This document shows, piece by piece, positions 7,714 to 15,154 of a stretch of DNA of 17,647 nucleotides. The translations under genes were made by a program, and so were the position numbers. The DNA is taken from positions 1 through 17,647 of the forward strand of contig CAYRPO010000017.1 in NCBI GenBank assembly GCA_964426305.1, written 5' to 3'. Source of the DNA: CAYRPO01 sp964426305. GTDB lineage: Bacteria; Patescibacteriota; Saccharimonadia; Saccharimonadales; CAIOMD01. Under the pieces are notes generated by a model. It was not told the DNA's origin and ran no database searches. It worked only from the letters and a program-made list of their open reading frames with translations. Within the stretch, counting starts at the first letter, position 1. Each line of letters begins with the position of its first letter.

Positions 7714-8076
7714 ATGTTTGCCAAAATTCTTCGCTCAACAAAATCAAGCAACAGCGACCAGCGGCGAGCAGCAGCTTATAGAGATCTGATCCGCGCAGAA
7801 TCCCAGATTGGCGGACAATTGTTTGGGCCGATTCCTAAGGGTCATCGCCGTGAATTTTTCTGCCTAGATCGTCATACCTGGGTATGGCATGAAGAATGGA
7901 AAGATGATCGAGGCAAATGGCAGGTGCGAACAACACGCTATGAAGTACGTCCGAGTGGCGTCGTGAAAATACAAGACGGCAATGTATATAAATCGCTGTC
8001 ACAAACCGAACTACACAATCTACGTGTCGCCGCTGAGCTCTATGCCCAGCGTGTCGCCGCCGAGCTTTATTCCTAA
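7714..8076 (+). CDS. Hypothetical protein, 120 residues
   Basis: Not recognised. The proposed start is the ATG at 7714, 16 bases after the previous gene; the frame is open further upstream but would overlap that gene out of frame. A basic N terminus is followed by an aromatic, beta-rich core (LFGPIPKGHRREFF, then HTWVWHEEW, then TRYEVRPSG) and a short helical end. The dense Trp/Phe/Tyr/His core and mixed charge suggest a folded cytoplasmic domain. The last residues carry a tandem repeat RVAAELY-AQ-RVAAELY, encoded by near-identical DNA at about 8024-8070. The gene sits between tatD and a cysteine desulfurase, which gives no clear clue to function. Confidence 0.72.
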   Translation: MFAKILRSTKSSNSDQRRAAAYRDLIRAESQIGGQLFGPIPKGHRREFFCLDRHTWVWHEEWKDDRGKWQVRTTRYEVRPSGVVKIQDGNVYKSLSQTELHNLRVAAELYAQRVAAELYS

Positions 8077-8086
8077 GCATATCTTG

Positions 8087-8092
8087 TACAAT
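8087..8092 (+). promoter_or_regulatory. Candidate -10 box of the cysteine desulfurase gene
   Basis: TACAAT lies 10 bases upstream of the ATG at 8103, predicting a start near 8099 and a leader of about four bases. No convincing -35 is visible. The tatD promoter has the same TACAATG box, and both genes then have TAGCTATGGA spanning the start codon. Confidence 0.4.
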
Positions 8093-8102
8093 GACTATAG
8101 CT

Positions 8103-9260
8103 ATGGATAACCGCAACGCACACTATTTTGACTACGCGGCCGCAACGCCCTTAGATAGGGGCGCATATGATGCGATGCAGCCATATTGGATGGAGAGATT
8201 TCATAATCCATCTGCCTTGTATGTTGCATCTCGCAGTGTTCGACATGAGCTCGAAGAAGCACGTGCCATAATCGCACAGGAGCTTGGCGCACGTCCGAGT
8301 GAAATCGCTCTAACAGCAGGTGGTAGCGAAGCAAATAACTTGGCGATTCATGGCGTTATGCGGCACTTTTTTGACAAGCACCTTGTGGTAAGTGCTGTTG
8401 AGCATGACTCTGTATTACTTGCCGCGAGACGATACGACCATTCCCTTGCTCCGGTAACCCCAAAGGGGATCGTCGACGTAACCGCACTCATGCGTGCCGT
8501 CAATGACAATACGGTCTTAGTAAGTGTGATGTACGCCAATAACGAAGTAGGCGCCATACAACCAATCCGTGACATAGCGGCGTTTGTTGCGGATGTTCGC
8601 AGAGATCGTGCGGCGCGGCGTATCAAGACGCCACTGTTTGTACATACTGATGCGTGCCAGGCGGGCAACTATCTTGACATGCATACGCATCGCCTGGGTG
8701 TAGATTTGCTTAGTATCAATGGCGGCAAGGTATATGGCCCAAAACAATCTGGTGCACTGTACGTACGAGCTGGAGTACGGCTACAGCCCTTGGTTGATGG
8801 GGGCGGTCAAGAATGGGGACTGCGTAGTGGCACTGAGAATGTGGCACTCGCGGTTGGGTTTGCCACTGCCTGGCGAACAGCACGTCACATGGCGCATGCT
8901 GAATCGCATCGCCTTACCGCGGCGCGTGATTTTACAATTGCACAACTCCTTAGGCAGGTGCCAGGGCTGATCATAAATGGTCCGACCGGCAGTAAGCGCA
9001 TCGCTAACAATATACATATCACAATACCCGGTTACGATAACGAGCGATTACTTATGGAACTCGATGAGCGCGGTTTTCAAATAGCGACTGGCTCGGCCTG
9101 TTCGGCCAGTAGTGATGAGCCATCACACGTGCTCAAGGCCATGGGGTTGAGTGACGAACACGCCAGACAAAGTATACGTATTACGTGTGGGCGCATGACA
9201 TCGGGTGATGCATTGGCTAGTCTGGTCGATACCATCACAAATGTAGTAGCCAAGCACTAA
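8103..9260 (+). CDS. Cysteine desulfurase (NifS/IscS type, PLP-dependent)
   Basis: Takes sulfur from L-cysteine as a persulfide for Fe-S clusters or tRNA thiolation, leaving alanine. It has 385 residues, normal for class I. Visible residues: H101 (VEHD), D183 and Q186 (HTDACQ), PLP lysine K209 (SINGGKVYGPK), R241 (GLRSGTEN) and persulfide cysteine C333 in a long GSACSASSDEPSHVL loop, which marks the IscS/NifS group. Next to the PLP lysine, the usual SxHK reads NGGK, so the Ser and His found in E. coli IscS are replaced. The start at ATG 8103 is preferred over ATG 8091, which overlaps the -10 box. No IscU, SufE or MnmA partner lies nearby, so whether it serves Fe-S or tRNA sulfur cannot be decided here. 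Confidence 0.93.
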   Translation: MDNRNAHYFDYAAATPLDRGAYDAMQPYWMERFHNPSALYVASRSVRHELEEARAIIAQELGARPSEIALTAGGSEANNLAIHGVMRHFFDKHLVVSAVEHDSVLLAARRYDHSLAPVTPKGIVDVTALMRAVNDNTVLVSVMYANNEVGAIQPIRDIAAFVADVRRDRAARRIKTPLFVHTDACQAGNYLDMHTHRLGVDLLSINGGKVYGPKQSGALYVRAGVRLQPLVDGGGQEWGLRSGTENVALAVGFATAWRTARHMAHAESHRLTAARDFTIAQLLRQVPGLIINGPTGSKRIANNIHITIPGYDNERLLMELDERGFQIATGSACSASSDEPSHVLKAMGLSDEHARQSIRITCGRMTSGDALASLVDTITNVVAKH

Positions 9261-9270
9261 GCAAAAGCGG

Positions 9271-9276
9271 TATACT
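9271..9276 (+). promoter_or_regulatory. Candidate -10 box of the ATP synthase operon
   Basis: TATACT in the 47-base gap after the desulfurase gene, predicting a start near 9283 and a leader of about 25 bases. No good -35 is seen at 16-18 bases, and the ATG at 9308 has no clear Shine-Dalgarno. Read-through from upstream is also possible. Confidence 0.35.
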
Positions 9277-9307
9277 ACGCACAAGCAGTAGCTTGACATA
9301 TAACCGC

Positions 9308-10144
9308 ATGCGTTACTCACCCAAACGAAAACAATTGATATTTGGAATTCTAGCCCTTTTTTCAGGGTTTTTGATGGTTTCGGGTTTTGCTGGGGCACAG
9401 TCGCTCACGCAAAGCTACAGTGCTGACAGTGTTTTGCAACGGGGCATGATTGTGGGTCTTAACAAAGATGATCCTCGCAAGGTCGAGACGATTAATCTCG
9501 ATAACTTCGACAAGATCCACGGTGTTGTGATCGGGGCGAGCGATTCAGCAGTCTTACTAGGCAACGAAAAAGAAAAAACATATGTTGCCACAAGTGGTCG
9601 TTTCTTTGTGATCGTAAGTAATCAAAATGGCGACATAGATGTCGGTGACTACGTTGCGTTATCGTCGCTGAGTGGCATAGGCATGAAAGCAGGTAGTAAA
9701 GATCCGGTGATAGTCGGCAAGGCCACAGAAAGCTTTAAGGCATCTGATTCAGGTATGGTGATCGGGCAAGCGACTGTTAAGACCTCTAGTGGTAGTGAAC
9801 AAAAGATATCGCTTGGTCGCGTTGTGGTCGACATCAATATCGGTAAAAATCCACTACTAAAATCGGATGATAGCTTGCCATCGGCGCTGCGTCGCGCGAG
9901 TGAGTTTGTAGCCGGTAAGCCAGTGTCACCGATCCGAGTCTATATGAGCTTGGCGATACTGGTCATGACAACCCTCATTGCCGGCAGTTTGATCTATAGC
10001 TCAGTGCGCAGTAGTCTGATTGCTATTGGCCGAAACCCCCTCAGTAAGCGGTCGATTGTTCGTGGTATGTTCCAGGTCGTGATCATTGGGCTTATGGTTT
10101 TTATTAGTGGCTTGTTTGGCGTATACTTACTACTAAAGCTATAG
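9308..10144 (+). CDS. Exported membrane protein with a c-subunit-like C-terminal hairpin, at the atpE position
   Basis: 278 residues. A basic start and hydrophobic stretch (about 9-30, ending near AGAQS) form a signal peptide or anchor. Residues 35-180 look beta-rich and extracytoplasmic (GMIVGLNKDD, VATSGRFFVIVSNQNG, GDYVALSSLSGIGMKAG). Two membrane segments follow, about 209-232 and 254-276, joined by a basic loop with IGRNP at 240-244. That loop, its following LSKRSI and the hairpin spacing resemble F-type subunit c, and the predicted topology (loop inside, ends outside) agrees. However, there is no Asp or Glu after E199; the carboxylate position falls at I266/S267. So it is either a c-ring-related protein that cannot carry protons in the usual way, or a membrane accessory factor. 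The start is ATG 9308; TTG 9293 is possible. atpF follows 42 bases later. Confidence 0.75.
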   Translation: MRYSPKRKQLIFGILALFSGFLMVSGFAGAQSLTQSYSADSVLQRGMIVGLNKDDPRKVETINLDNFDKIHGVVIGASDSAVLLGNEKEKTYVATSGRFFVIVSNQNGDIDVGDYVALSSLSGIGMKAGSKDPVIVGKATESFKASDSGMVIGQATVKTSSGSEQKISLGRVVVDINIGKNPLLKSDDSLPSALRRASEFVAGKPVSPIRVYMSLAILVMTTLIAGSLIYSSVRSSLIAIGRNPLSKRSIVRGMFQVVIIGLMVFISGLFGVYLLLKL

Positions 10145-10186
10145 AGGCAATAGAAAAAATCGCATGAAACAAGGGGGGTGGGATAC

Positions 10187-10816
10187 ATGACGACAGAACA
10201 GCTGGTACTGGTTGGCGGTGCAGCGCTTCTGGTTGTTGTTGTTTTTGTTTTGATGTTTGTCTCGCTCAGAACGACGCACAAAAAGAAACAAAACCCAATG
10301 CAGTCACGGGACTTGATTACCGAGACTGCCGAAAAAGACGTCGAACATATCTTTAACGACGAGTTTCGTGAGGAACTGCGCAACCGTGGTCGTCTGCATT
10401 TCGAAAAGATCATCGGCGAAAATGCTATGTTTTTGCAACAGGATCTACGTCTGACAACGAGCCAGCTTAACGAATACATGCAAAACGAAATCAAGCGTGT
10501 CTTGCAAGAAGAGTTTGCGAAATATGAGGAGTCTATATCTACCGCAAAAGATCTAGCCCTAGAGGCAATCCAGAAAACGCAAGAATCTATAGAACAACAG
10601 CGCGTTGTCCTGGAGCAGCAGATGAACGAGGAAGCCGCCGCTGAAAAGGCTCGGCTTTTAGCGCACTTCGAGAAAAACATGGCAGACATAGTCAATCATT
10701 ACATACTGGCGGCCATTGGTAACGAGATCGACTTGACCGCACAACTTGACTATATCTTCCAATATCTAGAAGAAAACAAGCGCGACATTGTGCAGGATAT
10801 ACGCAGTGGAACTTAA
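10187..10816 (+). CDS. atpF: F-type ATP synthase subunit b
   Basis: Peripheral stalk subunit linking the membrane sector to delta and alpha. It has 209 residues: one N-terminal membrane helix (about 5-27, Leu/Val-rich), a basic KKK segment on the inner side, then a long, highly charged helix (about 45-170) suited to the coiled-coil b dimer, and a short C-terminal part. Sequence similarity to model b subunits is low, as usual for this fast-evolving subunit; the call rests on architecture and its place before delta, alpha, gamma, beta and epsilon. The ATG at 10187 follows AAGGGGGG at a good distance; a GTG three codons earlier overlaps that site and is less likely. The 3' end overlaps atpH by 11 bases. 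Confidence 0.85.
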   Translation: MTTEQLVLVGGAALLVVVVFVLMFVSLRTTHKKKQNPMQSRDLITETAEKDVEHIFNDEFREELRNRGRLHFEKIIGENAMFLQQDLRLTTSQLNEYMQNEIKRVLQEEFAKYEESISTAKDLALEAIQKTQESIEQQRVVLEQQMNEEAAAEKARLLAHFEKNMADIVNHYILAAIGNEIDLTAQLDYIFQYLEENKRDIVQDIRSGT

Positions 10817-11273
10817 ATTACCCATCACTCTTGCTAGTAAAAATGATGTCTCACATTTACACCGCGAGCTACGTTTGTTTATGGATATGAGTATGCAAAG
10901 TGCAATGCGTCACGACAATCCCATAAAATATCCGGCAATCACACCGATGTTGCGCGACCTTGCGACGTTGAATCAAATCGATTTGCGCAGTGAGGTTGCG
11001 TGTGAGACATTGCTTGCCGAACTTGCTTCTCTCAAAGAAAACATACCAGTTGTACATATAAGTTTTCCGAGAGATCCTAGTGTTGCTGTTTTGCAGCGGC
11101 TTGTTGAATGGTTTCGGCGCGAAGTTGATCCACGGATTGTGATTCAAGTGGGCCTGCAGCCAACCATTGCAGCTGGCATGGTGGTGCGGACCCCGAACAA
11201 ACAATATGACTTCAGTTTGCGACGACATCTATACAACAACCAGTCAAAGCTCATGGAGGCATTGCAAAAATGA
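10806..11273 (+). CDS. atpH: F-type ATP synthase subunit delta (short form)
   Basis: Joins the b stalk to the top of the alpha-beta ring. The proposed GTG start at 10806 gives 155 residues, against about 177 for E. coli. It is preceded by AGGA and lies inside the end of atpF. The C-terminal part resembles delta: a strand pair PVVHISFPRD (about 80-89), then VDPRIVIQVGLQPTIAAGMVV and a final helix, matching the family pattern of a turn with conserved Gly before the last helix. The N-terminal helical domain, which binds alpha N termini, seems shorter than usual. The end overlaps atpA as ATGA. The identity is supported mainly by operon position and the C-terminal domain. Confidence 0.82.
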   Translation: MELKLPITLASKNDVSHLHRELRLFMDMSMQSAMRHDNPIKYPAITPMLRDLATLNQIDLRSEVACETLLAELASLKENIPVVHISFPRDPSVAVLQRLVEWFRREVDPRIVIQVGLQPTIAAGMVVRTPNKQYDFSLRRHLYNNQSKLMEALQK

Positions 11274-12991
11274 GCAACCAACACTTTGACTATCTGATTG
11301 AAAGCGGCCATCCTATTGGCCAAGTTATAGCCGTGAACCGCTACCTGGTCAAAGTCAAGGGTCTACACCCAACAAACCAGCATGCGCTCATTCTGTTCGA
11401 AGACGGCTCAAAGGGTATCGTACATTATGTATACGAAGACCATGTCGAGATTCTGCACCTAGGAGCGGAGACATTAACCGTTGGCGCAACGGCAGTTATG
11501 CAACACGACGAACTCGTCACAAAAGTAGGCAAAGATTTTATAGGTCGTGTCGTGTCTGTCACTGGTGATCCGCTAGACGGAAAAGGTCCGATTGCCGCCG
11601 ATGCGGTGTGGCCAGTCTTTAAACCTGCGCCACCACTCTACACCCGTAAGCAGTTATCCGACCAACTCGAGACAGGCGTGATTGTTATAGATAGCCTATT
11701 CCCGATTGTCCATGGCCAGCGTATGGCAATTTTGGGTGACAGCAAGGTGGGAAAAAGTACACTGCTCACGCAGCTTGCGTTGCATCAAAAAGAGAACAAT
11801 ACAACAACGATTTATGTGCTTATCGCTAAGCGTGCTACCGATGTTGACACGCTATTATCTCGATTGGTTGAGCAGGATGCCATGAAGAATACCATTGTCA
11901 TAGTGTCGACTATGTTTGAATCTTTGGTTATGAGTTATTTGGCGCCGTATGTTGGTTGCGCGATGGCCGAATATTTTTGGCAAGAACTTGGTGAGGACAC
12001 GATCATCATATACGACGATCTCACTTCACATGCTATGGCGTATCGTGAAATTTCACTACTTGCTGGAGTGAGTCCGGGTCGCGACTCGTATCCTGGTGAT
12101 ATGTTTTATGCCCACTCGAGTTTGCTCGAACGTGCTGGACGATTGGCAAGTAATTCGAACACACTGACAAGCCTACCCGTAGTACTAGCGTCAGGCGGCG
12201 ATATTACCGCATATTTGCCAACAAACATCATGTCCATTACCGACGGTCAATGGATTCTAGATATGGATATCTTTCGCGATGGTCTGCGCCCTGCCTTGAA
12301 CATTGGCCTGAGCGTAACTCGTGTGGGTGGCGTTGGCCATAACAAACGTCAACATGAAATCGCGGCGCGGGTGCTTAAGACTTTGTCCTCGTATCGTCAA
12401 GCGCTTGAATACTCGCGTTTTGGTTCCGAATTATCAGCAGAATCGAAGAAGGATCTTGTCACCGGTAAGCGCATATTTGATCTGTTAGGTCAATCGCCGA
12501 CAGAGACATTTACCCTCATGGCGCAACAGTTGATGTTTGAGATTGTTCTGGATCTTGCTGATGGCGAAGAGCTAGACATGGCTGGAATGCGCAGTGTGGC
12601 TAATGATTTTGGCAAGCAAGTAGAGACCGATGACAAAAACTACGACGAAGTGAAAGCTATGCTAAAGACAAAGAGCTTGTTGCAGGCGGCACCGAAGCCA
12701 ACTGCTCCGACACCAGAAGAGGCTACGCCTCCCGCCGAAGATGCCAAAAAAGGTAAGCCTGGCAAAGCAAAAAAGGACGACAAAGCTCAGACACCAGAAA
12801 AGACTGAAAAACACGAGAATGCGCACGAGGCATCTCAAGCTGATCAGCCTGCAGAAGATCCGGTAAAGATCAAGCTGGAAGCTGAAGTTGAAGCCGCCAT
12901 GAATACAGCAGAAGCTCCAAAACCTGAGATTGCCGCTCCGGTTGGTAGTGAAGAGTCGAAGGTATCAGGTGTGGCAGAGGTAAAAGCATGA
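11270..12991 (+). CDS. atpA: F-type ATP synthase subunit alpha with a long C-terminal tail
   Basis: Non-catalytic nucleotide-binding subunit of the F1 hexamer. It has 573 residues, against about 500-513 usually. The beta-barrel is at about 15-85, the nucleotide domain at 90-355 with P-loop GDSKVGKS (156-163; usual form GDRQTGKT), and IMSITDGQ (320-327). GLRPALNIGLSVTRVGG (338-354) includes R351, the arginine reaching into the beta catalytic site. The folded part ends near 470. Residues 475-573 are a Pro/Ala/Lys/Glu-rich, probably disordered tail. The N-terminal segment before the barrel is only about 14 residues, shorter than the delta-binding extension of E. coli alpha. Start and stop overlap neighbours as ATGA; GGAGG precedes the ATG. 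Confidence 0.96.
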   Translation: MSNQHFDYLIESGHPIGQVIAVNRYLVKVKGLHPTNQHALILFEDGSKGIVHYVYEDHVEILHLGAETLTVGATAVMQHDELVTKVGKDFIGRVVSVTGDPLDGKGPIAADAVWPVFKPAPPLYTRKQLSDQLETGVIVIDSLFPIVHGQRMAILGDSKVGKSTLLTQLALHQKENNTTTIYVLIAKRATDVDTLLSRLVEQDAMKNTIVIVSTMFESLVMSYLAPYVGCAMAEYFWQELGEDTIIIYDDLTSHAMAYREISLLAGVSPGRDSYPGDMFYAHSSLLERAGRLASNSNTLTSLPVVLASGGDITAYLPTNIMSITDGQWILDMDIFRDGLRPALNIGLSVTRVGGVGHNKRQHEIAARVLKTLSSYRQALEYSRFGSELSAESKKDLVTGKRIFDLLGQSPTETFTLMAQQLMFEIVLDLADGEELDMAGMRSVANDFGKQVETDDKNYDEVKAMLKTKSLLQAAPKPTAPTPEEATPPAEDAKKGKPGKAKKDDKAQTPEKTEKHENAHEASQADQPAEDPVKIKLEAEVEAAMNTAEAPKPEIAAPVGSEESKVSGVAEVKA

Positions 12992-13845
12992 GGCGGCCAC
13001 AAGAGATCCAGCGAGATGTCAAGGGTATGCAGACGTTGTCGGAACTCACAAGTGTCTTCGAGGGCATCGCCAGTATGCGCATTGCACAAATCAAGACCCA
13101 GGTGCTGCAAAGCCAGGAGTTTTTCGAGACACTGTGGAATATGTACATACAGGTTCGTGCTGGGACGCCGTTTAGTTTTGGACGTCATGTCAGTGAAAAT
13201 GAAGGCGTGATCGACAAAGAATTGTTCATCGTGATCACGGCAGAAGGTGGTTTTAGCGGCGATATCGACCAAAAGCTTATATCTATGATGCTCAAAGAAT
13301 ATGACGCCGCCAAGCATGACATTATCGTTATAGGTCATCATGGCGCCCTACAGCTGTCGCAGCGCGATATATCCTTTAGGAAGTATTATAAGTTGCCGAG
13401 CAAAGACCAAAATATCAATGTTACGCCGATTATTCGCGAAGTACAGAACTATCGCGCTACCTCTGTATACTATCAGCAATATGTGTCGCTCATGTTTCAA
13501 GATGTCAAAAAAATATCGCTTAGCAATGCGGTTGAAGAGCAGGGTAAAAATATCACGAACGACGGTGATATCATTACCACGGCGACCTATATTTTTGAGC
13601 CTAGTACCTTTGCGGTTGTTGATCACCTGGAGCGCTCTATGATGAACATTGCCTTGAGCCAGGTAATCCTAGAGTCAAAACTTGCACAATATGCCAGTCG
13701 GTTTCAGGCTATGAGTGCCGCACATACCAGGGCGAAGGACTCAGTCGGTGAATACACTCTTATGTACAACCGTGCCCGACGCGCAATCAAAGACGAACGC
13801 CTGAAGGAGATCATAAACGGCATGAGAAAGGCGGCGCACGCATGA
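12988..13845 (+). CDS. atpG: F-type ATP synthase subunit gamma
   Basis: Central rotating shaft inside the alpha-beta ring. It has 285 residues, a normal length. The N-terminal helix (RPQEIQRDVKGMQTLSEL through ASMRIAQIKTQ) and C-terminal helix (YNRARRAIKDERLKEIINGM) form the expected antiparallel coiled coil; the YNRAR motif near the C terminus is a strong family mark. The middle (about 60-200) is the Rossmann-like domain with FIVITAEGGFSGDI near 72-86. The N-terminal helix is diverged from the common KITKAMKMVA form. ATGA overlaps join it to atpA upstream and atpD downstream, so the core F1 subunits are translated in a coupled way. Confidence 0.93.
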   Translation: MRRPQEIQRDVKGMQTLSELTSVFEGIASMRIAQIKTQVLQSQEFFETLWNMYIQVRAGTPFSFGRHVSENEGVIDKELFIVITAEGGFSGDIDQKLISMMLKEYDAAKHDIIVIGHHGALQLSQRDISFRKYYKLPSKDQNINVTPIIREVQNYRATSVYYQQYVSLMFQDVKKISLSNAVEEQGKNITNDGDIITTATYIFEPSTFAVVDHLERSMMNIALSQVILESKLAQYASRFQAMSAAHTRAKDSVGEYTLMYNRARRAIKDERLKEIINGMRKAAHA

Positions 13846-15149
13846 AGCCTGGTTCTGTTGTAGCAGTCAAAGATCTCGTGATTCGTGTGGAATTTTCCGA
13901 AGATATGCCAGAGATCGGCGAAGTTGTTGTTGTTCAGAATGACGAGCAGAGCCCGTTGCTTGTGGATATGCTCGTTGATGATACGACAGCCCTGTGTCTG
14001 AATATCCGTTCACACAAGCGTATCCAAAAAGCTATGCCAGTGATCCGTACTAGAAAAGGCATCGAGATACCTGTTGGTGACGTGACGATCGGCAGAATCT
14101 TTGATGCGCTTGGTGATCCGCTCGACGGCAAGCCGCCGGTCGCCATAGACACTCCACGAAAAGATATCTTAAAAATCGGTACTCGCAGTACAAGTTTTAC
14201 TGCCAGTAAGCCTGAAATCCTGGAAACCGGCATCAAGGTCATCGACTTCTTTACGCCCTTTGTGAAAGGTCGCAAGATTGGGGTTATTGGTGGCGCCGGT
14301 GTTGGTAAGACTGTCCTGACCATGGAGTTGATTCACAACATAGCAAAGACTGGTCGTGGGTTATCATTCTTCGCTGGTATCGGTGAGCGTATTCGTGAAG
14401 GACACGAACTGTATGAAACGTTGGCTGAACAACCGGATCTACTCAACAATACATGCATGTTCTTTGGTCAGATGAATGAGAATCCGGTGCAGCGTAGTCT
14501 GATTGGTATTTCGGCCGTTGCGCTTGCCGAGTATTTTCGTGATGAGCAACACAAGGATATCCTATTTTTTGCAGACAATATGTATCGTTTTGTACAGGCA
14601 AAGAATGAGCTAGCAACGATCTTGGAGCAGATCCCGAATGAGGGTGGGTATCAGCCAACGATTTTTAGTGACATGAAAGTACTGCAAGATCGTCTCAGCA
14701 GTAATGAAAATGGTTCAATTACTTCCGTGCAAACAATCTATGTGCCAGCCGATGACCTGTCGGATCCAGCCGTTCAGGTTATCTCGCACGAACTCGACTC
14801 TACAATTGTGTTGAGTCGAAAGGTAGCCGAGCAGGGCATACGGCCGGCAGTTGATCTGACGCTCACAACATCGAGTCTTTTGACGCCGGAAATTGTTGGC
14901 GAACGACACTATATGTTGAGCGTTCGCGTACAGTCGGTACTGCAAAAATACGAGCAGCTCAAGGGTATCATCGCAATCATTGGCGAGAACGAGTTGAGCC
15001 CAGCCGACAGAGCCGAATACGCCAAGGCTAAAAAACTTATCAAATACTTCACACAGAGCATGTTCGTGACTGAACATCTGAACGGTATTCCTGGGGAGTA
15101 TCTGACTCGCGAAGAGACTCTGAAGGGTATTGAAGAGATTCTGGTATAG
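13842..15149 (+). CDS. atpD: F-type ATP synthase subunit beta (catalytic, divergent)
   Basis: Catalytic subunit. It has 435 residues, shorter than the usual 460-480; it ends about 30 residues early, just after the GIEEIL segment. Catalytic parts are intact: P-loop GGAGVGKT (150-157), the glutamate and arginine of GERIREG (E182, R183) and D245/R249 of ADNMYRF, plus SVQTIYVPADD (295-305). Changes stand out elsewhere. The adenine-pocket aromatics of E. coli beta (Y331, F404, F410) align with R334, M407 and L413. DELSEED reads NELSPAD (383-389). PAVDPLDSTSR reads PAVDLTLTTSS. Downstream of the second region, IPGEYLTREETLKG keeps the family pattern, so this is beta and not alpha or a V-type subunit. 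ATGA overlap with atpG. Confidence 0.95.
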   Translation: MKPGSVVAVKDLVIRVEFSEDMPEIGEVVVVQNDEQSPLLVDMLVDDTTALCLNIRSHKRIQKAMPVIRTRKGIEIPVGDVTIGRIFDALGDPLDGKPPVAIDTPRKDILKIGTRSTSFTASKPEILETGIKVIDFFTPFVKGRKIGVIGGAGVGKTVLTMELIHNIAKTGRGLSFFAGIGERIREGHELYETLAEQPDLLNNTCMFFGQMNENPVQRSLIGISAVALAEYFRDEQHKDILFFADNMYRFVQAKNELATILEQIPNEGGYQPTIFSDMKVLQDRLSSNENGSITSVQTIYVPADDLSDPAVQVISHELDSTIVLSRKVAEQGIRPAVDLTLTTSSLLTPEIVGERHYMLSVRVQSVLQKYEQLKGIIAIIGENELSPADRAEYAKAKKLIKYFTQSMFVTEHLNGIPGEYLTREETLKGIEEILV

Positions 15150-15154
15150 AGACA

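Noticed and set aside
10178..10186. GTG start for atpF three codons upstream
   Set aside because: It overlaps the likely Shine-Dalgarno AAGGGGGG; the ATG at 10187 is better spaced.
9994..10695. Long open frame (about 233 codons) on the minus strand
   Set aside because: It is antisense to atpF and the gene before it; the translation is Ser/Cys/Arg-rich low complexity with no motif, as expected from a shadow frame.
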